NCBI GenBank assembly: GCA_019155185.1
Contig: CM032813.1
Coordinates: 1,980,501 to 2,044,500 of the forward strand
Direction of reading: 5' to 3'
DNA: 64,000 bases
From: Beaufortia kweichowensis
Taxonomy: Eukaryota; Chordata; Actinopteri; Cypriniformes; Gastromyzontidae
Translations under genes and position numbers: made by a program
In this document: positions 1 through 12,149 of the stretch, one piece after another
Layout of the letters: every line of letters starts with the position of its first letter
How positions within the stretch are numbered: the stretch's first letter is position 1
The notes under the pieces: generated by a model
What the model saw: only the letters and a program-made list of their open reading frames with translations
What the model was told of the DNA's origin: nothing
The model's database searches: none

Positions 1-3000
1 GTGCACTGCAAACTTGATCTCTCCCTCTGTCATCTATGATCATTTATAATTTAATTAGTTAAAATCATTTTTGAAATCAAGCTAAATTGTGTTTACAATT
101 TAAAATGGAAGTCGACTCTATGTGGCTATAAGATATTATACATTCACAAATGTGTTTATCTAATTACCAATCTTCTAATATACATATTTACATATATCTG
201 TATGTGTGTTGGTAAATGCACCTCGCTGGTGGTGGAAGAAGGCAAAACATAACCAGCAATGGAGAGGCCATGACATTTCTGCAGAATCTTCCAGACCTTC
301 TGGTAGAAGCCCATGGGTACCCTGTTAATAGCTCCATCCAGCCTGCGTCGTCTCAGCCATTGACCCTGACGCTCCTCCCACTGAAGGTGTGAATCACCGG
401 TACCGGTCGGGGACAGAATCCCACTGGGAGTAGATGGGCTGCTGCATCTCTAGAGACACATTTGCATCGTCAATATTTGCATTTTTGCAATGTGAGGCAG
501 CACTTACTGGCACATTTAAGCATGCTTTTGTATAGTTAGCAAGGAGGAAATGGAGCAAACACGGTTATGATGTCATCATATCAGCTTATGCCATTCGTGA
601 GAGTGTGAACAGGACAAGATTGACTTGAAGTGATTCGTGTTGTTTATGATGAATTACGGCTGGAAGTTCATCCCATTTCAACTCAGTCATTTATAATGAT
701 GCAATAAATAAATCAAACTCAAATTCATCTCTATATATTCTTTAAATCAGTTTATTATATTCATCCCGTCAGGTCGACTGAATCTTTAAACCGACTGACT
801 TAGAAATGGTAAAGAGCTCTGCCTTGCCAATTATTCATGATCTGCAGGGGATAGTGGAGAGAGTTTTGATAGATTTGATGGCATTGAGTTACCGTTGAAC
901 GAGGGGACGTGAAATTACTGCTGATGGAATGACTGCTGCTATAGATCTACGACAATAAAAGCACAACATACAAACATTTAAAATGAACAGACAACGGAAA
1001 ACGCTCTCAGATGAAGTCCGCAGAACTGTTCGAGTAATGCAATAGTACAGCTGCAACACCACATCGAAAAGCATTTGAATGACTAAACTCTAAAAACGAA
1101 TGAGAAAAAGATGACACGACCAAACAGGATAATACTTAGAATTGTCATGCTATACTGGTTTTATGGTCCAGACAAATGTGGTGTGACGAATACGGTATAC
1201 ATGTAAGCATCTCTACAGTTTTAGCATTCCTAAAAAAAATATTATAAACTCAACCCACGCTTATGGGTCTGGAGTCATCAAGCTGGAAATAAAATGATGC
1301 ACATGTCATTTAACATTCTGATTAAATGATCTTAAATGGCAGTTTAAAGACATCAAGACAGATTTAGTTCATTAAATACATAAGACACATTTCATGAAAT
1401 ATTTATGGATGTTTGTTCTTTCTTACGCTACCTGTTTGATTTCGGTCTTCAGTTTTCTGATGCCCGTGCGTTCGGTTTTGGTTGCCCCTGTGTGTCCGAG
1501 CTCATGGATGGAAATAGCAGGACTTATGGCTGTGGACTGAATCGGACGCACTTTCACACGATACAGAGAAGTTAATGAAGAACAAACCAGCAGTGTGTCC
1601 GTACTATAAAATGTGCACTTGACAATATGCTATGAAAGCTTTTATGGACATGCTTTCAGAATTTTTATCATTAGACACAGGCACATAAAAAATATTTTGA
1701 TCAGTATTTCAGCCAAAAAAAGTTTTTACTACTCTTTACTTGTTGTCCAATGTAAACGTTTTTGCATTGTGTGATGTCACTTTTTAGGATCACCAATAAG
1801 TTTTCCAATTTTACACCAAACATTTACATTAAATGCATCTCAAGACCCTCAACAGGTAGGCTACCTGTACCGAATTTAAAACATGTAGTTATTATTTGTT
1901 CATTTCTGTGTACTCACCACTCCTCTCTACACCAAACTCTTTCCCGCTCAGGATGTGATGTAACAGACTCTTCATGTCGAATGGACTGAGGCTCATCAGA
2001 CTCTCTGACGCCTCCTCACCTATAAAGGACACAATCTAATTCAGTTCATGTGCATCTGTGTATATCTAAAAGCATAGATGAACTTAGTCATCTTTACCTG
2101 AACAGTGTAAACTGCGAGCGAGTTCTGTGGCCATCACCTGCATGATGAGCCCGATGCGCAGACGGAGCATGTCTCCAAACAGAGACGGCTGTGAGCGGAC
2201 ATACATGGCCAGGTATACCATAATCTCCTGTGCAGAACACAGAATCCAGCGGTTAAAAATGTAAACTGAAAACCGTGATAACATACAGCGTGTTTGATTG
2301 AGCATCACCTGTGTGAGGACTGCGATGCTGATATCTTGTCCACTGGCCTCATAGATCAAGTTTATCAGTTCGTCAGGAGGAAGGGGACTAAAACGGAGAG
2401 GATAATTTTAGAGAACAGAAAAATTATTTCATGAGCATCTCAGACATCAGCGGGGAAAGATACTCACACTGTGATGACCTTCTCCCTGGGCTCGGGAGGA
2501 AGACCGACCGTCAGCTGTTTTTGATGGGAGATCAGATCTGTGCAGGCCTGGTGAACACACATAAACACAGGTGGAATTGTACAAATCATCCCATTTTGTT
2601 CAGACAATCGAAACCTTGTAATTTAAATGCTGCATAACACAAAACAATGAATTAAAATGCACAATCCAGAAGCAATATTACCCAACAAATGGAGAAGAGA
2701 CGACTCTTTAAAGAACATAAAATAGCTATTTATATATTTGTTTTCTATTTTTTTATTTGTATATTATTAATAAACAAAACAATACAGAACTTTACCTGAC
2801 TATGACAAATCATGATTTAAACACAAACAAATGCTTTAAAAACTTTCAAGAGGACCTCGCATGAGTATTTAAACCAAATATTGACATCTGAGCTATCAGC
2901 ATGATGAAGATCTTTGACAAAACTTTATTTGTTCATGGTAAGGTTAACATTCGAGTGTAATTGCCAATAAAGATATGAATAGGATCTCACTTCGGCTAGG

Positions 3001-6000
3001 ACCTCCACCCTCTTCTTCAGGATGCCTGAGATGTAGCGGATGAGACCCCATTCCTTACACGCTCCCGCCCGAACATAAAGCTCCTCCAGGAGAGAGCGAA
3101 CCGTCACCCCACCCTGACCTGACATATTTACCACCCATTCTGGACCTCTGCACAACACAGACACACATGTAGTGAAAATAGCATGTACTGATCATTTACA
3201 TTCAATGTAATTATAATAACATCCAGCTGCATGTTAATGTGACTCACTTCATAGCATAGAGGACATAGAGGATATCTGCCTGATCTTGAAGGGTTGGACA
3301 ATGTTTCAGCTGGTCAACCAGATGGGCGAAGTCAGTGTTGCCTTGAGCATCACGCGGCAAGTGCAGGTCAACGTTATCAGCCTTGTAAAGTTTGCAGACA
3401 AAAATACAAACTAAGCTACAATGGTTTTATTTCTTTATGTGACTGCAAACGTGACACTGAGTACACTTGCCTTGGCGTGAAGGTGTTGATGATGTTGTGG
3501 TACCTCGAGCAGATTCAGAGATTTTCTGTGTTTGCTCATGATGGGGGTTACAGGTAAATACATAGACGGTTCTGAAAAACACAGAACGGTGCAACAGTAA
3601 GGTCTGACATGATGCAGAAACTATGTAAGATTGACCGTAACGGCTTACTGGGCATGTTGAGACCCTGAACCTGGGCCATGAAAGACAGAATGTCTCTGGT
3701 AGTGTGTTCAGCGCTGAAAACGTGATGCTGCCCTGTTTGGATGGGAGGTAGATGAGACTTTGTGGCGGTGCTGTGCAGCAGATCTGTGAGATACTGTTCA
3801 AACATGTCTCCAGAACCTCCTACAGGTAAACAAACCACAAATTATTATGGCAGTAAAAATCAATACAATATGCTCGGCTCACGATAAAATGTGATACTGG
3901 GTTCGTGATTAAGATTGTATCAAAATATTTTGATAAAAAAATAAACAGAACTTTTATTAACAGTTTGATTCCCAAAACATTAAAAATTTTCAATAATATT
4001 TGTTATTTTGTTAAAGAATTGACAACATCTACGATTAATTAAACCTTCTGAAAAATAAAAATAAAGCTAAATTTTAACATAAAAATTATGTTAACAATCC
4101 TGAAACAATTGAATTTTCATTTTTCATATTGCAATATGTGATACACAATATATTGTTACACCACTAAAACTCGGTGTTGTGGCTATTATGTTAATAATAA
4201 ATTAAATTAAACATTTTGTAGCCAGCAAAACCAAACAGCATATTATAATCTCAGACTTTTTATGATAGTTTAGGGTGGATAGGTTATTTTAGTTTATGAT
4301 ATGTTAAATCAGTGAGGAATGCCTGAGGGTCCAAAGCTCTCTTCCTCTTCTTCCTCATCCTCATCAAGCAGATCCTCTTCAGAATCAGCATCCAAGAAGC
4401 TGAGCTGAGTGTGGAAGGAGGTGGTGAGGAATGATGAGAGGTTTGCCATCTGTACCCTGTACCATAAATAATCAGACTTGAGATACTTAAGATCATAAAC
4501 TAAAGTTTGTACATTGTAAACACTGACATATAAAAAATAAATGATAATTTTATTTATTTATTTATACAGTATATTGCACAAATATTTAAATACTGTATAT
4601 TTATCATGTGTTTGTGTGTGTAAAATATACATTTTTATGGTTTACACTTCTGTATATCTTTTTCTTTTCTTGTTGTTTATTTTTAGCCCGTTTGGCAAAA
4701 AGATATATGACAAAAACTTCTATATGAACTGTGTGCTATTGAATTTCCACTTATATTCTTCTCATTGTTAATAAATATAACAATTTGTTTCATTATTTCT
4801 TATTGCCTGACCTTGCACCACCAAAGTAGCCATCTTGAAGTTTGCGCAGGGTGGACAAAACACAAGGATCGATACTATCACCATCTTCAACTTGAGGAAA
4901 CAAATGAAAGATGAACATCTTGATGAACTTTTATCTGTTTAGACTGCAACATCACAGCATAAGTGTAATGGTTCTCTGGGTACCACTGGACAAAACTGAC
5001 AATAAAATTTTACCCATCATGCTCTTTGTGATGGGGAATGTGAGGGTAGGTCGTCCTGTCATACGCCAGCAGGAAGAGAGGTAGGCAAGCTCTGTTCGCA
5101 ACATCTCCACTATCATCTGGTTATCCAGGGCCAAGTAGAAGTGATGTTGGTCAATGAACTTTAATAAGGAAAAAGAAGAACAAAGATACATTGTTTTATT
5201 GGTCTTGCTTTGACTGTATGTTTTTCTATCTTCTGTGTGAGATTAGTTACCTGTGGGGTAAATGTGTAGGTACGATTTCTGATCTCATAGAACTTTGAAG
5301 TTCCCAGGACGCCAATGTGACGATACGGCCGTCCACTCAGATTCAGCTTCTTACAGTTTCCTGAGTAAAAAAGAGACAGACAAATCTAAAGTATGATCTA
5401 TAAATAATTAAACTGTAATTAAACTTTACTGTTTCCTGTGATGTTGTTCATTTAGTTCAAATTAGTACTGTTATTCATATTGTTTGCTCTGCTGAACACT
5501 TTACACACCCAATTTTACATAAATGTGGCTCAGGATGCGAGCTGGCATGACTTTGATGGGTGAAACCTCAGACACCGTCTGAACCTCTATCCCATGATCC
5601 ATCAGCAGTTGCTGGATCTCCACTGATTCAGCCACTACACACACTAAACACAACAAATCAAATTGTTCAAAAGGTCAATTTACATGAAACCTGCTATACA
5701 ATTAGTATAAAGTCATTATATTCACAAACCTTGAACAACAACATCTGGCTTGAACCCTTTGGAGAATCTCCTATTGAGAGGATCAATCTCTCCAGGTGCC
5801 AGAAACCCCTAATTTTGTCAAAAAATAAAACAAATAAATGGGCAATTCCAACATTATGATTATGGATTGCACATGTACATCTGGGTGTAGTCTGTGCTGA
5901 TATTAAACATGTGCACTTATTCAAAGACGCTACAAACTCAAGTCAACAAACTAATGAGCTATTTTTATGTGATTCACTTGAATGTTTTTGGCATAACATA

Positions 6001-9000
6001 TACGGACACAATCTTTTACAAGCTTCATCACCTCAGCCAGCAGACTGCCCAGGATATAAAGAGACTGTCCCCACATGTGGGGGAGCTGGCCGGCGGCCAC
6101 GCGCTCCACCGAATGTGGGTTCACGTACTCCTCCTCGACCTGAACAAGACACAAAACACAGATGAGCAACAGATAAAATCATCCGTGATCGTTTGTGTCA
6201 TGGTTAGTGATTGGTGCACAAGCGAATTACCTTTTAATTATGAAAAACTGAAAGCAAAGAATTCAAAAGATTTAATTGATCAGTGTGTTTAAACTCACTT
6301 TGTCAGCAGGTACAGCGTAAAGTTCAGGAACCAATCGAATCCCATGTTTGCCCCTCATTAAAACTCCTTCAAGAGCTTCTCTGTATTCCTGCACCTATGA
6401 GGAATAACACAGACAAATGTCAACCGCCTCCCTGTGGCCTCATTCATAATGCAGAGATGAACTGATCTCCTCTTTGTACCTGCTCATGTTCCTCATTGAA
6501 AATCCCGTCCAGTATAAGATAAGTCCAAAACACTGGCCACTCACATTCAATATTCTCGAAAAGCTTCAGTTCGGCTGGATCGTAGTGAAGTCGTGTGGGG
6601 TCCTGTCACAATACAAAATCACATTATTAGTGCCATGAAACTAGTCAGTGAGCGTGTCAGTAATCATCTGACGTCTGGTTACCTCTTTTGGTGTCCTGTA
6701 TCCATCTCGGATAAACCGACAACAACCGTAACGTCCCTAAAATTAGAAATTTATTTTAGAAGCTTGTGATCTTTTCTGTCAAAATCTTACTTGATATAAG
6801 TGATTTTTGGAACAGCTAACAATAAAAAAGCTTTAAAAAATAAACAAATTAAAATGAAATGAAATCCAAATGAAAACTGTAGATGCTTCGAGGGGACAAA
6901 AATGACAGCAGCTTTAAGATAAGATTTTTTTTTTTTTAAAACCTTCCCTTATATAACACTACCTGCAGCTTGGCGATGATCTCACTCTTGGTGATGTTGA
7001 CCAGGTCAGCATCCTCCACTGCAAACGCAGGAAAGGAGATCACAGACAGCAGACCAGCATCTATCTCTTTAGAGGTAGAAGCTCGAGGAAGCATGGAGCA
7101 CAAGATAGACTAGACATGTGAAGAAAAAACAAAATAATACATGTACAATGAACGCATTTTATGCTACGGATAATCTGCCGAATGCATGAATGTTTATGAA
7201 AGTTACCTGACAATGTTCTACTTCATCTGGTAGAACATGAATTACTGATTTTGGTCCTCCATAAGATCCAAACAAGTCAAGCTCATCAATGGCCTCTAAT
7301 GCTGCCTAGTGGCACATAAACATGAATAATCATCTTTGGATCAAGCAGAGAGAAGGAATGAGAAAAGACGACTATCTTACCTTAGCCATTCCAACAGAGC
7401 TGCCGTTCAGCTCAGGGATTCCCTGATTGGTCTTATCGCCTCTTTCCCACATCCCATAATCCTGCAGGAAAGTGTAAACGGGACTGTGATGCTAGTTTGG
7501 TCAGTCTGCTACATAAATACTTCATAAACACACAAGGACTTACAGCCACTTTATAAGCTGCCTCGATGTAAAACACCAAGTTTTGGATAAACGCCACCTC
7601 ATCCAAGTTAGAAATGATGCGTAGACCTGCAATAAGGTTTTAGAAACATACTGATGATTAAAGACTGTCTGTGTTGATTACACAGGATCTATAGATTATC
7701 CTGCTTACCTGAAGCCGTCATCTGAGCCAGCACGAGCAGGTACAATGAGGTCGCATCTACCTGCAAATGCCCCCATTGATCATCTCCGACCACTCGTGGC
7801 GCAGGTCGCCGTATGATATTTGGCGTGCAGACAATCACTTGTGCTCTGTGTGTGTTTAAACTTCTCTACTTTTGCCACCTGCGGTAAAACGCACATGCTT
7901 AACCAGATGTGTGTTCAAATGTGTGCACATGTGCTTGAAAAAGAACTAATGAGCGACTGAAAGAACAGATACAAAGAATGATCGTTATGCAAAGATTTAC
8001 ATGACACAAATGAATGCATTCGGTTACAAAATCTTTTTACAGAATGCTGTACCTGTCTCATCATACACTGCAGCAGTCCTTGCATGAGTTTGACCACACT
8101 CTGAAATAGCAACATGTTGTTAAAACAGATATTGAATGTGTATCACAAAATAACACATATTTACAGTTCAATAACATGCAACAAAATCACAATCATTATA
8201 AGATACTTTTAGAGCCGGTGTTACATTATTTATATGTATAGCTGTAGCAAGCATCCACAGTCTATTGGCTGGTTTTATGTGATATAGTTTTTAAGTTTCA
8301 CCTGTTCAAGCTCATAAGCTTTGGCTTTGTCCTCATCACGGTCTGCATTTTTCCGGTAAGCCATGCCGAGCCCCCACACGGCCAGGATGCTGTAAACATT
8401 GTCTCTGACCCAGGCATCTTTCTGCTGCTCGCTCGCTGGCAGGAGACCTGTCACTGGATTCTATATACAGTATTCAGACCAGTCTTTATTAGCTTATACT
8501 CATCACATAATGAACTACAACATCACGGATATGATTATTCTGATAACACATACATTACTTTGATGCCTTGAATGGTAACTTGTGCATGTTGTGCATAAGT
8601 CATCAGCCTTGCTTTTACAGTTTTTCACATGCTGTAGATAATACAAATATTTCCCTCACCCAAAGGTTATTTAAAGGTGACCTTTGTTGAAGCCTTATTT
8701 ATTTTTAGATTCCTCCTGTCACAAAGGCCCCACTGGTAGAATGAAATCTTATATAACCAACAAAGAGACTTTTATCATTTTTTAAATTTGTTGTGCTGGA
8801 TTTTGTAATTAAAATGTTTTAGAAGTGTTCTTTAATACAGTAAACATTACTGAAAATATGTTCTGTTTAGAATCATACATAGTGTTTCTCAACATTTGAC
8901 TTCCATGGCAAAAACTCATGTACGGTTTAATGGTCACCAAAACAAAAAAGATTTAATTCATAGATGTTGCAAAAAAATCTACAACTGTCTGATGTATGTA

Positions 9001-9410
9001 TTGACTATATATGAACATATAGCGTGCTATGACTGCTGTTCACACAAAAAATCATGAAATTAAGCAAAAGTTATTTTAATCTATTCACAGCCCTTATATT
9101 TCTATACTATTTTAGTCATTTCTGTTTTATAGGTTTTATGAAACAAAATCAAAATGCATACCCTAATAATTTTCACTCTTCATAATTATCACAATTCAAT
9201 AAATAATAATTAATTCCTTATATTATAATTATAGAATAGAATAGAATAGAATAGAATAGAATAGAATAGAATAGAATAGAATAGAATAGATGATGGTGTC
9301 TATGTAACAGACCACAGTTCTTTTTAACAAACCTGATGGCATAATATTGTTTCATGGACGAGTCTGGCAAATCCATCCAACCTCACACCCGAATTACTGC
9401 GGCTTCTCAT
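1..9410 (-). CDS. phka2: Phosphorylase b kinase regulatory subunit alpha, liver type (3' end outside window; one exon frameshifted)
   Basis: Alpha subunit of the phosphorylase kinase hexadecamer, which couples Ca2+/cAMP signals to glycogen breakdown in the cytosol. Coding exons in transcript order: 9410-9333, 8460-8302, 8100-8053, 7878-7709, 7626-7544, 7461-7381, 7305-7207, 7109-6963, 6736-6683, 6602-6480, 6394-6299, 6139-6032, 5808-5730, 5634-5509, 5360-5251, 5158-5014, 4890-4812, 4456-4323, 3819-3649, 3571-3471, 3381-3248, 3147-2991, 2547-2468, 2387-2309, 2227-2098, 2019-1918, 1550-1432, 449-222 and 33-1 (continues). The start MRSRSNSGVRLDG and the glucoamylase-like N-terminal domain (DAWVRDNVYSILAVWGLG, LPHMWGQSLYILGSL) are family hallmarks. 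Liver type rather than muscle is chosen from LIYEASGQDISIAVLTQ and QGQWLRRRRLDGAINRVP. Exon phases agree at every junction except inside 7878-7709. A mammalian exon with an RRFS-type phosphosite between 1432 and 449 was not found and may be skipped or absent. Confidence 0.93.
2656..2973 (+). repeat. Unnamed dispersed repeat, copy A (phka2 intron)
   Basis: Shares ordered blocks with 19627-19881 in the same orientation: a GCAATA(T/A)TACCCAAC-type start, AGAACATAAA, AAACAAATGCTTTAAAAAC, CATGAGTATTTAAAC, GACATCTGAGCTAT and a similar right end. I do not recognise the family and see no terminal inverted repeats or coding sequence. The copy overlaps no exon. Confidence 0.7.
4323..4456 (-). CDS. phka2: phka2 exon with acidic insert and unusual GC donor
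   Basis: Encodes VQMANLSSFLTTSFHTQLSF followed by a very acidic stretch (LDADSEEDLLDEDEEEEEE) and SFGPSG. The first part matches the NLSEFLTTSFYTYLTFLD segment of mammalian PHKA2; the acidic run lies where mammalian PHKA sequences vary. The phase needed to join the next exon (GA GGT TCT, at 3819) requires an end at 4323, where the intron starts GC (CAG|GCATTC). No GT occurs before the in-frame TGA further on. The coding identity is solid; the exact 3' end is less certain. Confidence 0.7.
7709..7878 (-). pseudogene. phka2: phka2 coding exon with a one-base insertion (frameshift)
   Basis: The exon has good splice sites: acceptor ...ccgcag before VAKVEKFKHTQST and donor after TASG. Its first half reads VAKVEKFKHTQST...LHAKYHTATCAT; its second half reads VVGDDQWGHLQVDATS...AQMTAS in the next frame. 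The exon is 170 nt, while the mammalian equivalent as I recall it is 169 nt and the neighbouring phases require 169. The surplus base is most simply position 7794, between the ACG and GTG codons. Uncorrected, the reading frame meets TGA at 7782-7780 after about 127 residues. All other phka2 exons in the window stay open, so this is either an assembly or sequencing error, a polymorphism, or early decay of one gene copy. Confidence 0.85.
9231..9290 (+). repeat. (GAATA)n pentanucleotide repeat
   Basis: Twelve near-perfect ATAGA units, in phka2 intron 1 just downstream of the first coding exon. Confidence 0.97.
9333..9410 (-). CDS. phka2: phka2 first coding exon (start codon)
   Basis: The ATG at 9410-9408 opens MRSRSNSGVRLDGFARLVH, nearly invariant at the N terminus of PHKA proteins, and the exon ends ETILCHQ before a GT donor (9332-9331). 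It is followed by a 0.87-kb intron holding a (GAATA)n array at its 5' end. The start is chosen by family identity. Confidence 0.93.
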
Positions 9411-11547
9411 GCTGATATCTATTTATATGCTTAACAATTGAAAAGAGAAACGCTTTAGTATCCCTGAAAGAGGAGAACATGCAGCCGGAGATCTATAGTG
9501 TCATTAATTCACCAAGAGACCACGTCCGCAATGTTGTTGTCCATCCATACGCTCCATAATAAAAACGAATACGTCAATAAATCCTCTATGCCCGTCACAA
9601 AAAGAGGCTTTAATAAAGCATGGCAAAGGTTTTAAACATCCCTCTATCATTTAAGGAATCCGTTATCAAACCGACAGCTCTTTTTGTTCATGTACACTGT
9701 ACATCCTGCACAATCCGATGTTGACAGTGTAAGAGAGCTCCGCCCACACTGTGACGTACACCGGCTTGAGTGACAGGAAACCAGGAAGTGGATTAATCCC
9801 TTCGCTAGCATACACATACGGATTTACGGCTATTTAAACAAACAGCCCTAAATCGCAACGAATTGCATTATTATATTCATCTAATTGTCTTACTATATAC
9901 ACGAAGAATGTTACATAAAATGTTAAGAAGAAAAATCCCGTGTTTGTTCTCCTTTTGACATTGGGGTCTGACTACGGAATAAGCATTGGATCAAGTGCGA
10001 TTTATTTATGTAGAGAAGCTCTTCTCCTGATTGGCTAAAGAGTACAGAAAAAGTGCACAAAGTACATTTATGCCAAAGAAGAAAGATAAGAAGAAAAATA
10101 AAGAAATGCTTTACTTGACATGACTCCTCAAGGTCGTACAATCTCCCTATACATTGCAGAATAACACCATAAAATGAACTATATACTGTATGTTCTATTA
10201 TAAAATGTATTATATGTGTTATTATGTTTGAAAAACAATGTATTCTAAAAATGTATTATGTATGCTTGGGTTATAAAATGTGTAAATAAATGTATAAAGT
10301 AAAATAACAAAATGACAGACTGTGTGCAGAACCTAATGCAGGATTTAAGAATCTGTAATCTAATGCACAAATGAGTTTGTTTAAAAACACTTGGATATCA
10401 TTTAAAACGAAGGTCTTAACTTAAGTATAATGAAACCAGTTGCCGGACTGTATTTCAACAAATTCCAGATAGGTTAGAAATCAATGACATGACTGACCTT
10501 AAACTAACTTGAATTTGATCCAAAGTCCATGTTAATCTACTAAACTGCATCTGATTTCTCAGTATGTTCAGTAAAAATAAGAAACCGCAGACATCTCAGT
10601 TGTGTTACCACAGTTTGGTTTATTGTAAGACTTCCGTTCAACAACAACTATGGAATTCAAATGTCCAATAGCACGTCAAATATCAACTTTTTTGGGTTTC
10701 TGTAATTAAGTAACTATGTTTGATTGTGGTGCTCATAACATTTTGAAAATGATTATTGATTATAGCCATATTACCATTTATATTAAAACATGGATAAACA
10801 TACTGGAATTTCTATTTTCACTAAATGAAATGTTTTCTTAGTGAATGTTTAATCTGAATCACCGACCTCCTAAGCATTTGTCAAATCAAGAGTGCATGTG
10901 CTATGGGAGATCCTAAGTCCTTTTTTTAATCGATGACAATGCAAAAATCTCAAATATGCATTCATGATTTGAAACATACATGTTTCTTACGCGATACTAA
11001 ATGAATTATTTGTTGGAATGGCTTCTTGTACCCCTGAATTAGTGCACTTCCTATCAATGTGCATCATGAAAAGACTTCTTTAATGACATACAGGTAAACT
11101 CCAGTCTTAATCTGGTTTAGCACCGTGTAGATGAATATATAAAACAAAAATTCAGCGAGAGACTTTTCAGCATAAAAAATACAGACATAAAAACTACAAT
11201 TGCAAGTTTGTCAAAATACACATTCAATACATGTTCTTTGGAGTGTTACTAGTAACATGACCTCTTGTTTACTGCAATGTCTTTCTGTACCCAAATCCCA
11301 TCTCCATATGTGCATTATTGAGTTTATGCTTTGAAAGAGTTTTATTTTTTCCAAAGGATCAACTTAAAAGTCAGTACCAAAATGTTTTTTAATTTTCTCT
11401 TCAAGAAATTTATTTTTCCAGAAATGCATCACAAATTGCATAGATGGTTTAAAATAAAATAAGATCAAATTTGTTCTACTCTTACCAGTGGGCTAAATCC
11501 AATAATGCACCAATTCCCCCCTCCACTATAAACCTACCCGCCACCCC
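9411..11547. other. Intergenic region between phka2 start and col6a2 end
   Basis: Contains the phka2 5' UTR/promoter (about 9411-9800) and the col6a2 3' UTR (leftward from 11547). AATAAA-type signals in minus orientation (TTTATT on plus) occur near 11408 and 11342, about 140 and 205 nt after the col6a2 stop. The middle part, about 9.9-11.1 kb, is AT-rich and shows no coding exon I can recognise. Confidence 0.5.
9735..9760 (-). promoter_or_regulatory. Candidate phka2 promoter elements
   Basis: About 330 bp upstream of the phka2 ATG, a GC box (GGGCGG on the minus strand, 9745-9740) lies next to a CRE-like TGACGTAC (9752-9759). The placement fits a TATA-less housekeeping promoter. The transcription start cannot be fixed from sequence alone. 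Confidence 0.3.
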
Positions 11548-12149
11548 TCAGCAGATCCACCGAATGAAGCGCTCAAAAAAGCTGGCTTTGTTCAGCTGGC
11601 CAAAATCATGGCCCCTGAAAATAGCCGTCTGGTCGCCCAGTGCAAGCTTTGTCAGAATTTCCTTGTCAACATCATTGCCCAAGGCAATCACCGTGGGAAC
11701 ACCCTCTGCCCTGCGCATTGCGCTGATGCCCTCCTCCAGGTTTTTGTTGCTGGTGACCCCGTCAGTGATAAAGACGAACGACAGCTCTGCATTTCGTCTA
11801 GCCAATCGCGTGCCTCTACTCGTGACAATATTATTGACACTGTAGATAATGCCACTGCCTATGTTGGAAGTAGAATCCAGGTACTTCAGATTGGCAAGGC
11901 CGTCAGAAATGACAGTGATGTTGTTGGAAAGTTTGAAGGCCAGCTGATGATCTCTTTCATCTCCGTACTGCAGAAGAGCCACTCTGGCGTTGCGTTCATC
12001 GTCGTCTCCGCGGGCCATGGTCAGACGGCGGGCGACATTCTCCACGAACTCACGGGCGTAGCGGAAATTCTCCAGACCCATGCGCTCTGAGCCATCTAAC
12101 ATGAAGACGATATCGACCGGACGCTGGATGCAGTTGGCTACGGCTGGCT
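11548..12149 (-). CDS. col6a2: col6a2 terminal exon A: C2 VWA domain
   Basis: Encodes PAVANCIQRPVDIVFMLDG...FFERFIRWIC and a TGA stop at 11550-11548, as in the main human COL6A2 product. The MIDAS-like motif reads DGSER rather than DxSxS; human has the same departure, so it is ancestral. The acceptor tttatag precedes AG CCA GCC, completing a GAG codon with the G left by exon 14444-14412. Confidence 0.95.

Noticed and set aside
11608..12090. A 160-codon plus-strand open frame
   Set aside because: It is the antisense shadow of the col6a2 C2 exon. The same reasoning removes 30930-31439, 19103-19392 and similar plus-strand frames over VWA exons.
12108..12121. Non-canonical MIDAS (DGSER) in col6a2 C2 as a damaged motif
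   Set aside because: Human COL6A2 has the same LDGSER, so it is an ancestral trait rather than a lesion.
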